From an uncultured Oscillospiraceae bacterium (GTDB lineage: Bacteria > Bacillota > Clostridia > Oscillospirales > Ruminococcaceae): a DNA stretch of 5,572 bases. The position numbers were made by a program, and so were the translations under genes. The stretch covers positions 1 through 5,572 of the forward strand of contig CAUABB010000107.1 in assembly GCA_958427155.1 (NCBI GenBank). The letters are read 5' to 3'. Each line of letters begins with the position of its first letter. Positions within the stretch are counted from its first letter, which is position 1. The notes below the pieces were generated by a model. The model was not told the DNA's origin. It saw only the letters and a program-made list of their open reading frames with translations, and did no database searches. Shown in pieces: positions 1-5,545 of this stretch.

Positions 1-229
1 TTCCGACCGTACCACTGATTTCCCTAATTTTTTTACACACGGTAAACCCGTCAACTCCACCCATCATAATATCGAGCAGAACAATATCATAATCCCCATT
101 TTTTTCAAATAACGCCAGTCCTTCTTCCCCATTTGAGGCTGCTGAAACTTCATAGCCGGAACGCTGAAGATTAATTACAACAAAATCACGGATTGCGTCT
201 TCATCTTCACAAACCAATATTTTTCTCAT
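1..229 (-). CDS. Response regulator, N-terminal receiver domain (partial, runs off the left edge)
   Basis: This is the first 76 codons of a two-component response regulator; the C-terminal output domain lies outside the window. The visible protein starts MRKILVCEDED and has the receiver landmarks: the acidic pair E8/D9 after the first beta strand, the LLDIM strand with the phospho-acceptor Asp at residue 53, and the DGF turn at 60-62 followed by VCKKIR. The start at 229 is supported by GGAAGG at 236-241, six bases upstream. The fold start and the DGFxVCxxIR pattern are typical of OmpR/PhoB-type transcriptional regulators, but the DNA-binding class cannot be proved here. It lies 34 bases after the lipoprotein gene on the same strand, so it is probably co-transcribed with it. 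An oddity is Gly57 where most receivers have Pro (D-x-M-x-P). A histidine kinase gene is expected further along, by analogy only. Confidence 0.9.
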   Translation of the reverse strand, partial: MRKILVCEDEDAIRDFVVINLQRSGYEVSAASNGEEGLALFEKNGDYDIVLLDIMMGGVDGFTVCKKIREISGTVG

Positions 230-263
230 TCTATTCCTTCCTTTCCGATCAATCCTAAGTTTT

Positions 264-1580
264 TTAAAGAATCGTAGAAAAACGTTTTATCAATTCCTCT
301 TTGGAGAGACGATATATACTTTCTGTTTCAATATTAAGCTTTGCCAGATAAGTGATCTGTCCAACTGAAGCAAGTTTAAAGAAGCCCTGGGTCAAACCCG
401 TCTGCACCAGATCCGTTTTCTGTACCGTACGGATACGCAGTAGCTCATCACCTTCCGAGCCATCGGCATTTCGGCAAAGAAACTGTACTTCATCTTGGTC
501 GGATGTGGTTTTTACAAAAACCATATCCTTCCACTCAGAAGGAACGCGAAGCTGATAGCCGTCTGAAGAATTAATATAAGTAATTTCTTTTACTAAAAAT
601 CCCTGATCACTGTAGGCAAGCCACTCAATATAATAAAATTCAGAATTGCTCCCCTGCGGATAACCATTCATTAAAACAGGACTGGGAACCTCTGTAACGC
701 CATCGCCATCAATATCGGTACAAAAAACCTGTTGCTCTCGCAGTGATCTGGAAGCCAGATTAGAAACACCGCCTCCTGTCAGGTTCACCAACTTTTCTCC
801 CTGTACTGTAACAATCTGCGTACAAAGATTTCCGTCTTTTCTGCCTTCCAGAAAAAGGGCTGGCTGATTTATAGATACATTTCCTGAAATAACAGCCTCA
901 TAATCATCAACTAGGCCGCCGATCACTATTTCATCCTGGACCTGATAGCCGTCTTCAACTGCAGAAACAAGTCTGGCTGATCTACTGTGCGAAGAATCTG
1001 AACCGCCTACATAAATCAAACAGTCATCCTCCGCCCAAGGAAGACCTAAAACCGAAAAAACATCATATTGATATTCATTATATCCCCTCAGCATACCGTC
1101 TTCATACCGATAAATGACCAGTTTTTTATCCTCCGGATAGGTTGTCTGATAACCTACTACCATACTTAAGCCCCTGTCCGACTTCAGCGTTCCAAAATCC
1201 ACCCGATCAATCTCAAGGCCACCTCCTGTAATATCACAGGCAGAAACCCAACTTCCGTCTTCAAGCTGATCCAAAATGTTGATACGAAGATCAGATGAAC
1301 GGTTGGACTGCAGACCCGTCTGATAGAAAGCAATAGCTTCCTCAGTAGGCTCATCATCCAAATTTCGGATAATAAAAGCAGAACGGTAATCCCCCGTTTG
1401 AGGATACTTTAACTGAATATCAGTTCCAACCTGACTGGTAAGCGCCCCATAAATTGCGCTTTGCTGAGCAGTCAGGCTCGGCGGAACCATAATTCCATCC
1501 ACATTCATCAATTCGTTATTACAACCGCCCAGCGTAAGCATCATAAACAAAGCGGATATTACAGCTAAAATACGTTTCAT
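264..1580 (-). CDS. Putative secreted lipoprotein with FG-GAP/VCBS-like calcium-loop motif, function unknown
   Basis: A 438-residue exported protein that I cannot assign to a named family. The N-terminus is a lipoprotein signal peptide: K2/R3, a hydrophobic stretch at 4-17, and the lipobox LGGC with the lipidated Cys at 20, so the mature protein should sit on the outer face of the cytoplasmic membrane. Residues 289-297 read DIDGDGVTE, a DxDGDG calcium-binding-type loop found in FG-GAP/VCBS beta-propeller repeats. Residues 73-84 (NLDDEPTEEAIA) look like a degenerate version of the same loop. The rest is rich in short beta-strand-like segments, consistent with a propeller (inference). The start is preceded by GGAGG at 1585-1589 with a short 4-base spacer. 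It sits between the VanZ-like gene and a response regulator gene in one direction, so a role as an accessory or sensing lipoprotein of a two-component system is plausible but unproven. Confidence 0.85.
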   Translation of the reverse strand: MKRILAVISALFMMLTLGGCNNELMNVDGIMVPPSLTAQQSAIYGALTSQVGTDIQLKYPQTGDYRSAFIIRNLDDEPTEEAIAFYQTGLQSNRSSDLRINILDQLEDGSWVSACDITGGGLEIDRVDFGTLKSDRGLSMVVGYQTTYPEDKKLVIYRYEDGMLRGYNEYQYDVFSVLGLPWAEDDCLIYVGGSDSSHSRSARLVSAVEDGYQVQDEIVIGGLVDDYEAVISGNVSINQPALFLEGRKDGNLCTQIVTVQGEKLVNLTGGGVSNLASRSLREQQVFCTDIDGDGVTEVPSPVLMNGYPQGSNSEFYYIEWLAYSDQGFLVKEITYINSSDGYQLRVPSEWKDMVFVKTTSDQDEVQFLCRNADGSEGDELLRIRTVQKTDLVQTGLTQGFFKLASVGQITYLAKLNIETESIYRLSKEELIKRFSTIL

Positions 1581-1593
1581 GGAACCTCCAGAA

Positions 1594-1616
1594 ATCTCTA
1601 TCTATTTTGTAGAGAT
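1594..1616. repeat. Small inverted repeat between the VanZ-like and lipoprotein genes
   Basis: ATCTCTA at 1594-1600 is the exact reverse complement of TAGAGAT at 1610-1616, separated by 9 bases. It fills most of the 41-base gap between two co-directional genes and lies just upstream of the lipoprotein ribosome binding site. The stem is A/U-rich and has no T tract after it, so it does not look like a terminator. It could be a weak mRNA stem affecting translation or processing, or chance in AT-rich DNA. Confidence 0.4.
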
Positions 1617-1621
1617 GATAT

Positions 1622-2383
1622 CTATTTCTGTTTTGGCTTAAAATAAAAAAGTTTTACATCCTTATTTTTGTGAAAACGTCTGTAAAGATGCTCTGCCAAC
1701 CAGCAAATAAAAACCCCGAGTAAGCCGCCAATAAAGTTTAAAATCACATCATCGATATCACTTGCACCGGTTTTAAAAACATATTGAAGAACTTCTACTA
1801 AAACAGGGACACACAATAAAATTAAAATCCGGACAACTATATGAATCCTGTGAGAAAAAACAGAAAGATAGAAACCAAGCGGCGTAAAAATCAGAACATT
1901 ACCCGCAAGATTCAAAATTTTGACCGTACTGTTCAAGGCCGTCGTAGTTAGATACATCTCAATCGTTTTAAACGGGACAAGATTTACACTGCGGTATTCA
2001 TATCCGCGATTGGCTGAACCGAAAAAAAGCAGAGCGATTAAAGAGAGAATATAAATTATAAAGAAGACAATACTCGCAACCCTAAAAAATTCCTCAAACC
2101 GTTGCAACTTCCGCTTTCGGTCACACAGGCGGGCAAAAGAACAGACTAAAACAGGGGCAAGCCAGTTGACTGCCAGCATAAAAAACGTTTTATTTTCAAT
2201 GCCCACCTGCATATCCATTAAAAAATCAAGAAACACAACAATTGATGCCACACCACAGATCGTCGTTATAAAAACGCTACATCGATCATAACACCGACCC
2301 ATTCTAAGCAATACCGCAGAGATTCCCGCACAGAGAACAAAAGATATACAAAGACTTATAAGGGTATCTACAAATGACATCAT
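1622..2383 (-). CDS. VanZ-like family integral membrane protein
   Basis: A 253-residue polytopic membrane protein of the VanZ-like family. The diagnostic C-terminal half is clear: VNLVPFKTI at 133-141, NLAGNVLIFTPLGFYL at 158-173, then VEVLQ at 196-200 followed by GASDIDDVILNFIGG at 206-220, with the family's conserved Glu197, Gln200, the acidic DIDD cluster and Asn216. About seven hydrophobic segments can be seen (roughly 8-28, 35-58, 64-87, 95-121, 157-176, 180-203, 211-232), so there are extra helices ahead of the VanZ core. The C-terminus is basic (YRRFHKNKDVK) and probably cytoplasmic. VanZ itself gives low-level teicoplanin resistance, but most family members have no known role, and there is no glycopeptide cluster here. 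I used the ATG at 2381-2383, which overlaps the stop of the upstream small ORF as ATGA. No good Shine-Dalgarno precedes it, which suggests translational coupling. Met2 is an alternative start. Confidence 0.88.
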   Translation of the reverse strand: MMSFVDTLISLCISFVLCAGISAVLLRMGRCYDRCSVFITTICGVASIVVFLDFLMDMQVGIENKTFFMLAVNWLAPVLVCSFARLCDRKRKLQRFEEFFRVASIVFFIIYILSLIALLFFGSANRGYEYRSVNLVPFKTIEMYLTTTALNSTVKILNLAGNVLIFTPLGFYLSVFSHRIHIVVRILILLCVPVLVEVLQYVFKTGASDIDDVILNFIGGLLGVFICWLAEHLYRRFHKNKDVKLFYFKPKQK

Positions 2384-2451
2384 TCAGCTAAAACATAAAT
2401 CATTCCCAATACACACGGAAATGTTGCGCTTCTCACCCACGAGGTCTGCAT
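2380..2451 (-). CDS. Candidate 23-residue leader peptide, coupled to the VanZ-like gene
   Basis: A short ORF not resembling anything I recognise encodes 23 residues, beginning MQTSWVRSATF and ending YVLAE. It has the best ribosome binding site in the area, GGAGGTG at 2457-2463, with 7 bases between GGAGG and the ATG. Its TGA stop (2380-2382) overlaps the ATG of the VanZ-like gene by the ATGA arrangement, and that gene has no convincing site of its own. Together these suggest that ribosomes load here and re-initiate at the VanZ-like start. The peptide carries a hydrophobic stretch (residues 11-22, FPCVLGMIYVLA), so a tiny membrane peptide is also possible. The alternative is that it is an ancestral N-terminus split off by a frameshift, but the sequence does not resemble a VanZ extension. 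The ORF and its ribosome binding site are seen directly; the coupling is inferred. Confidence 0.55.
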   Translation of the reverse strand: MQTSWVRSATFPCVLGMIYVLAE

Positions 2452-2456
2452 TTGAG

Positions 2457-2463
2457 CACCTCC
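2457..2463 (-). promoter_or_regulatory. Strong ribosome binding site ahead of the 23-codon ORF
   Basis: Read on the minus strand this is GGAGGTG, a near-full anti-Shine-Dalgarno match. It is 5 bases from the ATG at 2451 and far from the VanZ-like ATG at 2383. It is the evidence that translation of this transcript begins at the small ORF. Confidence 0.7.
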
Positions 2464-2478
2464 ACACCTTACGAATAC

Positions 2479-2508
2479 GCTGTTCTCTGTTTCAAACAGC
2501 ATCTGTTT
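2479..2508 (-). promoter_or_regulatory. Leader RNA segment with competing hairpins
   Basis: On the plus strand, three CTGTT blocks (2480-2484, 2487-2491, 2503-2507) surround a single AAACAG block at 2494-2499. The AAACAG block can form three mutually exclusive stems: with 2487-2491 (5 bp, 3-base loop), with 2479-2484 as GCTGTT/AACAGC (6 bp, 10-base loop), or with 2503-2508 as AAACAG/CTGTTT (6 bp, 3-base loop). In the minus-strand transcript this lies in the 5' untranslated region, 16 bases before the GGAGGTG site. The pairing is seen directly. Any switching role is inference, and the stems are short. Confidence 0.4.
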
Positions 2509-2550
2509 TACACTTTCCGCTTTAACATTCAGCGATTTTATTTTATCATA

Positions 2551-2580
2551 ATTTTAAAAAAAATACTACTCTTTTCACAA
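2551..2580 (-). promoter_or_regulatory. Candidate sigma-A promoter for the VanZ-like operon
   Basis: On the minus strand, TTGTGA (2575-2580, 4 of 6 to the -35 consensus) is followed after 18 bases by TAAAAT (2551-2556, 5 of 6 to the -10 consensus). The spacer contains a long T run, and the surrounding 2530-2570 is very AT-rich. Transcription would start near 2544, giving about 90 bases of leader before the small ORF. The -35 match is only moderate and other AT-rich hexamers nearby could serve instead. Confidence 0.45.
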
Positions 2581-2622
2581 TTCCACTTAGATCTCGTTTC
2601 TCCATGATACAGGTAAAAAAGA

Positions 2623-2651
2623 TTGACACCTTTTTGTCGCAATGGTACCAT
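2623..2651 (+). promoter_or_regulatory. glpK promoter, extended -10 type
   Basis: A perfect -35 TTGACA (2623-2628), a 17-base spacer and a -10 TACCAT (2646-2651, 4 of 6) with the extended -10 dinucleotide TG at 2643-2644. Transcription should begin around 2657-2660, about 35 bases upstream of the glpK ATG. This also rules out the in-frame ATG at 2604, which would lie upstream of the transcription start. No catabolite-response element match was found over the promoter by eye. Confidence 0.75.
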
Positions 2652-2665
2652 AAAAGAGGTATCAT
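2642..2665. promoter_or_regulatory. Possible operator over the glpK -10 region
   Basis: ATGGTACCAT at 2642-2651 is a perfect 10-base palindrome that contains the -10 hexamer. A close copy of its right part, GGTATCAT at 2658-2665, follows 14 bases after GGTACCAT at 2644-2651, in the region of the transcription start. A palindrome plus a repeated half site over the -10 and +1 is a classic repressor position. The regulator is not identified; GntR-type repressors often bind GGTnnACC-like sites, so that is one candidate, by analogy only. Confidence 0.4.
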
Positions 2666-2693
2666 CTCACTTAAAGAGCAAGGGGGTTACAGC

Positions 2694-4178
2694 ATGAAAA
2701 AATATGTAATTGCGCTTGATCAGGGAACTACCAGTTCCCGGGCTATTTTATTTGATTCAGAGCAGAATATCGTCGAAATTGCGCAGAAAGAACTAACTCA
2801 GTTTTACCCCCAGCCTGGCTGGGTAGAGCACGATCCTATGGAAATTTTTTCCTCACAGGCAGCCGTTATGACCGAAGTATTACTCCAGTCCGGCGTCCCG
2901 ATTGAAGAGGTTGCCGCAATCGGAATTACCAACCAACGGGAAACCGCCATTATCTGGGATAAAAAAACCGGAAGGCCCATCCATAACGCCATTGTATGGC
3001 AATGTCGCCGCACGGCGGACATCTGCGAACAACTCAAAAAAGACGGTCATGAGCCTTATATCCGCGAAACAACCGGCCTTTTGGCGGATGCTTATTTTTC
3101 CGGCACCAAAATTAAATGGCTTCTTGACCATGTTCCGGGGGCAAGAGAACGGGCTGAAAACGGAGAGCTGCTTTTTGGAACGGTAGACAGCTGGCTTATC
3201 TGGAAAATGACCGGTGGAAAAGTCCACGCCACTGATGTTACCAACGCTTCTCGAACCATGCTTTTTAATATTAAAACGCTGACCTGGGATGAAAAAATGC
3301 TTGAAATTTTGAAAATTCCGCGTTGTATTCTTCCAAAGGTCTGCAGCAGCAGCGAGATATACGGAACAACCAACCTGTTCGGCTGCGAAATCCCAATTGC
3401 CGGTGTTGCCGGTGACCAACACGCCGCTCTGTTCGGACAGACCTGCTTTGACCCGGGTGACGCCAAAAACACCTACGGAACAGGGTGTTTTCTGTTAATG
3501 AATACCGGAACCGAACTCTGCCGCTCTAAAAACGGAATGCTGACCACGGTAGCTATTGGTCTTCCCGGCGAGGTACAGTACGCAATTGAAGGAAGCATCT
3601 TTGTAGGAGGCGCGGTAGTTCAATGGCTCCGGGATGAACTCCGGTTTATTTCCGAGTCGGCTGACAGCGAATATTTCGCGAAGAAAACCAAAGACAACGG
3701 TGGTGTTTATGTGGTTCCAGCCTTTACCGGGCTTGGTGCCCCACACTGGGACATGTACGCCAGAGGAGCTATTTTCGGATTGACACGCGGTGTAGGACGA
3801 AATCATATTATCAGGGCCGCTCTTGAATCAATCGCCTACCAAAGCAAAGAGGTGCTGGACGCTATCGCGGATGATACCGGGATAGCCGTTAGCGAACTTC
3901 GGGTAGACGGCGGAGCAAGCGCGAACAACTTTCTGATGCAGTTTCAGGCTGATATTCTGAATCTTCCGGTTCGGCGCCCCATGATCCGGGAAACCACAGC
4001 TCTGGGCGCGGCTTATTTGGCCGGGCTTGCCGTAGGCGTTTGGAAAGATACCGAAGAGATTCGTCATCAATGGACGCTCGACCAAATGTTTCAGCCAAAT
4101 ATGCCGGACAATATTCGTTTGAGGAACTGGTCCGGTTGGCAGAAAGCTGTAAAACGTTCAAAAGGATGGGCAGAGTAG
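2694..4178 (+). CDS. glpK: Glycerol kinase
   Basis: Phosphorylates glycerol with ATP to sn-glycerol 3-phosphate in the cytoplasm, trapping it for lipid synthesis or oxidation. The 494-residue length is normal for the FGGY kinase family. The N-terminal phosphate loop ALDQGTTSSRAI is at 7-18. Glycerol contacts expected from the E. coli enzyme are present: Arg82 and Glu83 in NQRET, Tyr134 in YFSGTK, and Asp241/Gln242 in AGDQHAALFGQ. YFSGTKIKWLLD at 134-145 is the FGGY signature, and the C-terminal ATP domain has YGTGCF (261-266), AFTGLGAPHWD (343-353) and VDGGASANNFLMQ (404-416). The start at 2694 has AAGGGGG (2680-2686) seven bases upstream. The loop at 220-234 is short (SEIYGTTNLFGCEIP) and has no YHFFG-like histidine, so HPr-dependent activation known in Bacillus and Enterococcus is not expected. 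No glpF or glpD adjoins it. Confidence 0.97.
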   Translation: MKKYVIALDQGTTSSRAILFDSEQNIVEIAQKELTQFYPQPGWVEHDPMEIFSSQAAVMTEVLLQSGVPIEEVAAIGITNQRETAIIWDKKTGRPIHNAIVWQCRRTADICEQLKKDGHEPYIRETTGLLADAYFSGTKIKWLLDHVPGARERAENGELLFGTVDSWLIWKMTGGKVHATDVTNASRTMLFNIKTLTWDEKMLEILKIPRCILPKVCSSSEIYGTTNLFGCEIPIAGVAGDQHAALFGQTCFDPGDAKNTYGTGCFLLMNTGTELCRSKNGMLTTVAIGLPGEVQYAIEGSIFVGGAVVQWLRDELRFISESADSEYFAKKTKDNGGVYVVPAFTGLGAPHWDMYARGAIFGLTRGVGRNHIIRAALESIAYQSKEVLDAIADDTGIAVSELRVDGGASANNFLMQFQADILNLPVRRPMIRETTALGAAYLAGLAVGVWKDTEEIRHQWTLDQMFQPNMPDNIRLRNWSGWQKAVKRSKGWAE

Positions 4179-4201
4179 GTTAATTTTTGTCGAGCAAGAG
4201 C

Positions 4202-4210
4202 TGATATAAT
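4202..4210 (+). promoter_or_regulatory. Extended -10 promoter for the DUF1015 gene
   Basis: A perfect TATAAT (4205-4210) is preceded by TGA at 4202-4204, giving the extended -10 TGnTATAAT. There is no good -35; AATTTT at 4182-4187 is at the 17-base spacing. It lies in the 53-base gap after glpK, and no terminator hairpin is seen between the two genes, so the downstream gene may be read both from here and from glpK. The start would fall near 4216, leaving only about 15 bases of leader. Confidence 0.6.
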
Positions 4211-4231
4211 AAAATGATAAGGAAGTGCCGC

Positions 4232-5506
4232 ATGAAAGAATTTGAAACAATCGGGTTTGGACCTGCTGATATTTTGGTTCCTCAAGACTCAATAGACCTT
4301 TACAGATGGTGTGTGATAGCCTGCGATCAATATACATCAGAACCGGAATATTGGAATGAAACAGAAAAAAACGTTGGAGACTCTCCCAGTACTCTCCAGC
4401 TGGTCTTTCCCGAAATTCATCTGGAGCAACCGGGCTTTGAGGAACGAATCGGTAGGATTCACTCAGCAATGAACCGTTATTTAGAGGAAAATATTTTCAA
4501 AGAATATTCTGAATCTCTCATTCTTGTACGCCGCACCCAGGCCGATGGAAAAATTCGAACAGGGCTGATTGGTGCCGTGGACCTTGAACGATATGATTAT
4601 AACAAAGGTTCTTCCTCCCTGATTCGTGCGACAGAAGGAACCGTCTTGGAACGGATCCCTCCCCGCGTAAAAGTGCGGAAAAATGCTCTTCTTGAACTGC
4701 CACATATTATGTTGCTGATCGATGACGAAAAAAGAACTGTTATAGAACCTCTTTCCGAAAAACGCGGCCAGTTTAAAAAAATTTATGAAACACAGCTCAT
4801 GCAGAACGGAGGTAGCGTGGAAGGATATCTAGTCGATCCGGGCTGTTATCCGTCTCTGATCCACGCGTTTCAGGCGTTGGCTGATCCGGATAGCTTTGCC
4901 CTGCGGTACCAAAAGCCCGCCGATCAAAATCTCGTTTTCGCAGTAGGAGATGGAAACCATTCTCTTGCGACCGCTAAAGCCTGCTACGAGGCTCTGAAAG
5001 AAAAAGAAGGCGCCGCTGCAAAACATTCTCCCGCCCGGTACGCGCTGGTAGAGCTGGTCAATCTACATGACCCTTCTTTAGAGTTTGAGGCAATTCATCG
5101 GGTTGTTTTCGATGTCGACCCCAACCATCTTTTGACAGAACTTAAAAAGAAGTTACAGACTGTTCCAGGAAAAGAAGCAGGCCATTTCTTTACCTGTCTT
5201 TACCAAGGGAAAAAAGAGAATCTGACGGTTCCACACCCCAAGGCTAACCTCGCAGTCGGAACTCTTCAGGAGTTCCTTGATGACTACCTTTCACGATTCG
5301 GTGGCCGGATTGACTACATCCACGGTGCAGACGTTGTAAGACGTCTCTCAGATACACCGCATTCCGTTGGCTTCTTACTTCCTGATATGCTTAAAAGTGA
5401 GCTTTTCCCTACTGTTATTCTTGATGGTTCTCTGCCTCGCAAAACCTTTTCTATGGGGCACGCGTGGGATAAACGATATTACTTGGAAGCCCGCAAAATA
5501 AAATAG
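4232..5506 (+). CDS. DUF1015 family protein
   Basis: A 424-residue soluble protein of the DUF1015 family (COG4198), with no signal peptide or membrane segment. Recognised features, in order, are an N-terminal ACDQYTSEPEYW segment at 30-41, the family's glycine-histidine motif GDGNHSLATAK at 239-249, NLHDPSLEFEAIHRVVF at 277-293, and the conserved tail LPRKTFSMGHAWDKRYYLEARKI at 401-423. Biochemical function is not established to my knowledge. Many relatives have DGHHR at the central motif, which recalls ParB/sulfiredoxin-fold proteins including free-serine kinases; that link is inference. In clostridia relatives often sit beside serine biosynthesis genes, but none is visible here. The start at 4232 has AAGGAAG (4219-4225) six bases upstream; the in-frame ATG at 4214 lacks a site and would lie at or before the predicted transcript start. 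Glycerol kinase upstream may be only a physical neighbour. Confidence 0.88.
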   Translation: MKEFETIGFGPADILVPQDSIDLYRWCVIACDQYTSEPEYWNETEKNVGDSPSTLQLVFPEIHLEQPGFEERIGRIHSAMNRYLEENIFKEYSESLILVRRTQADGKIRTGLIGAVDLERYDYNKGSSSLIRATEGTVLERIPPRVKVRKNALLELPHIMLLIDDEKRTVIEPLSEKRGQFKKIYETQLMQNGGSVEGYLVDPGCYPSLIHAFQALADPDSFALRYQKPADQNLVFAVGDGNHSLATAKACYEALKEKEGAAAKHSPARYALVELVNLHDPSLEFEAIHRVVFDVDPNHLLTELKKKLQTVPGKEAGHFFTCLYQGKKENLTVPHPKANLAVGTLQEFLDDYLSRFGGRIDYIHGADVVRRLSDTPHSVGFLLPDMLKSELFPTVILDGSLPRKTFSMGHAWDKRYYLEARKIK

Positions 5507-5511
5507 CGTAC

Positions 5512-5545
5512 AAAAACCGCCCGGTACTGGGGCGGTTTTTATTTT
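5512..5545 (+). terminator. Intrinsic terminator after the DUF1015 gene
   Basis: AAAAACCGCCC (5512-5522) pairs perfectly with GGGCGGTTTTT (5530-5540) around a 7-base loop, GGTACTG, and is followed by ATTTTT. The six G-C pairs plus the T tract make a strong rho-independent terminator five bases after the stop codon. The A run on the left arm means it could also act on the opposite strand, if a convergent gene lies to the right. Confidence 0.93.

Larger units (their letters stand above)
2384..2693. other. Divergent regulatory region between the VanZ-like operon and glpK
   Basis: About 310 bases between the two divergent main genes. From left to right it holds the 23-codon leader ORF and its ribosome site (to 2463), the competing-hairpin leader (2479-2508), an AT-rich tract with the minus-strand promoter (2530-2580), and the glpK promoter, possible operator and ribosome binding site (2623-2686). 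The two promoters are back to back with about 42 bases between their -35 boxes, so a regulator bound between them could affect both. No tRNA or known riboswitch structure was recognised. Confidence 0.7.

Noticed and set aside
352..555. Plus-strand open frame of 67 codons opposite the lipoprotein gene
   Set aside because: Antisense shadow with no recognisable protein features.
1622..2383. Glycopeptide resistance cluster suggested by the VanZ-like gene
   Set aside because: No vanH, ligase or vanX homologue is present; the VanZ-like family is widespread and mostly unrelated to resistance.
2625..2638. GACA/TGTC inverted repeat at the glpK -35
   Set aside because: Only 4 bp arms, and the left arm is simply part of the -35 consensus.
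2604..2693. In-frame 30-residue N-terminal extension of glycerol kinase from the ATG at 2604
   Set aside because: The promoter (2623-2651) lies inside it, no ribosome site precedes 2604, and the family N-terminus begins at MKKYVIALDQGTT, which has a strong site at 2680-2686.
2880..3422. Long antisense open frame of 180 codons within glpK
   Set aside because: It lies entirely opposite a confidently identified gene, has no family resemblance or ribosome site that I can see, and is explained by codon bias of the sense strand. The same applies to the other antisense frames in glpK and the DUF1015 gene.
4214..4231. Alternative upstream start for the DUF1015 gene adding six residues
   Set aside because: No Shine-Dalgarno upstream and it overlaps the predicted transcription start; the ATG at 4232 has AAGGAAG at proper spacing.
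4179..4231. Terminator between glpK and the DUF1015 gene
   Set aside because: No GC-rich stem is present; the T run at 4184-4188 has no hairpin before it.
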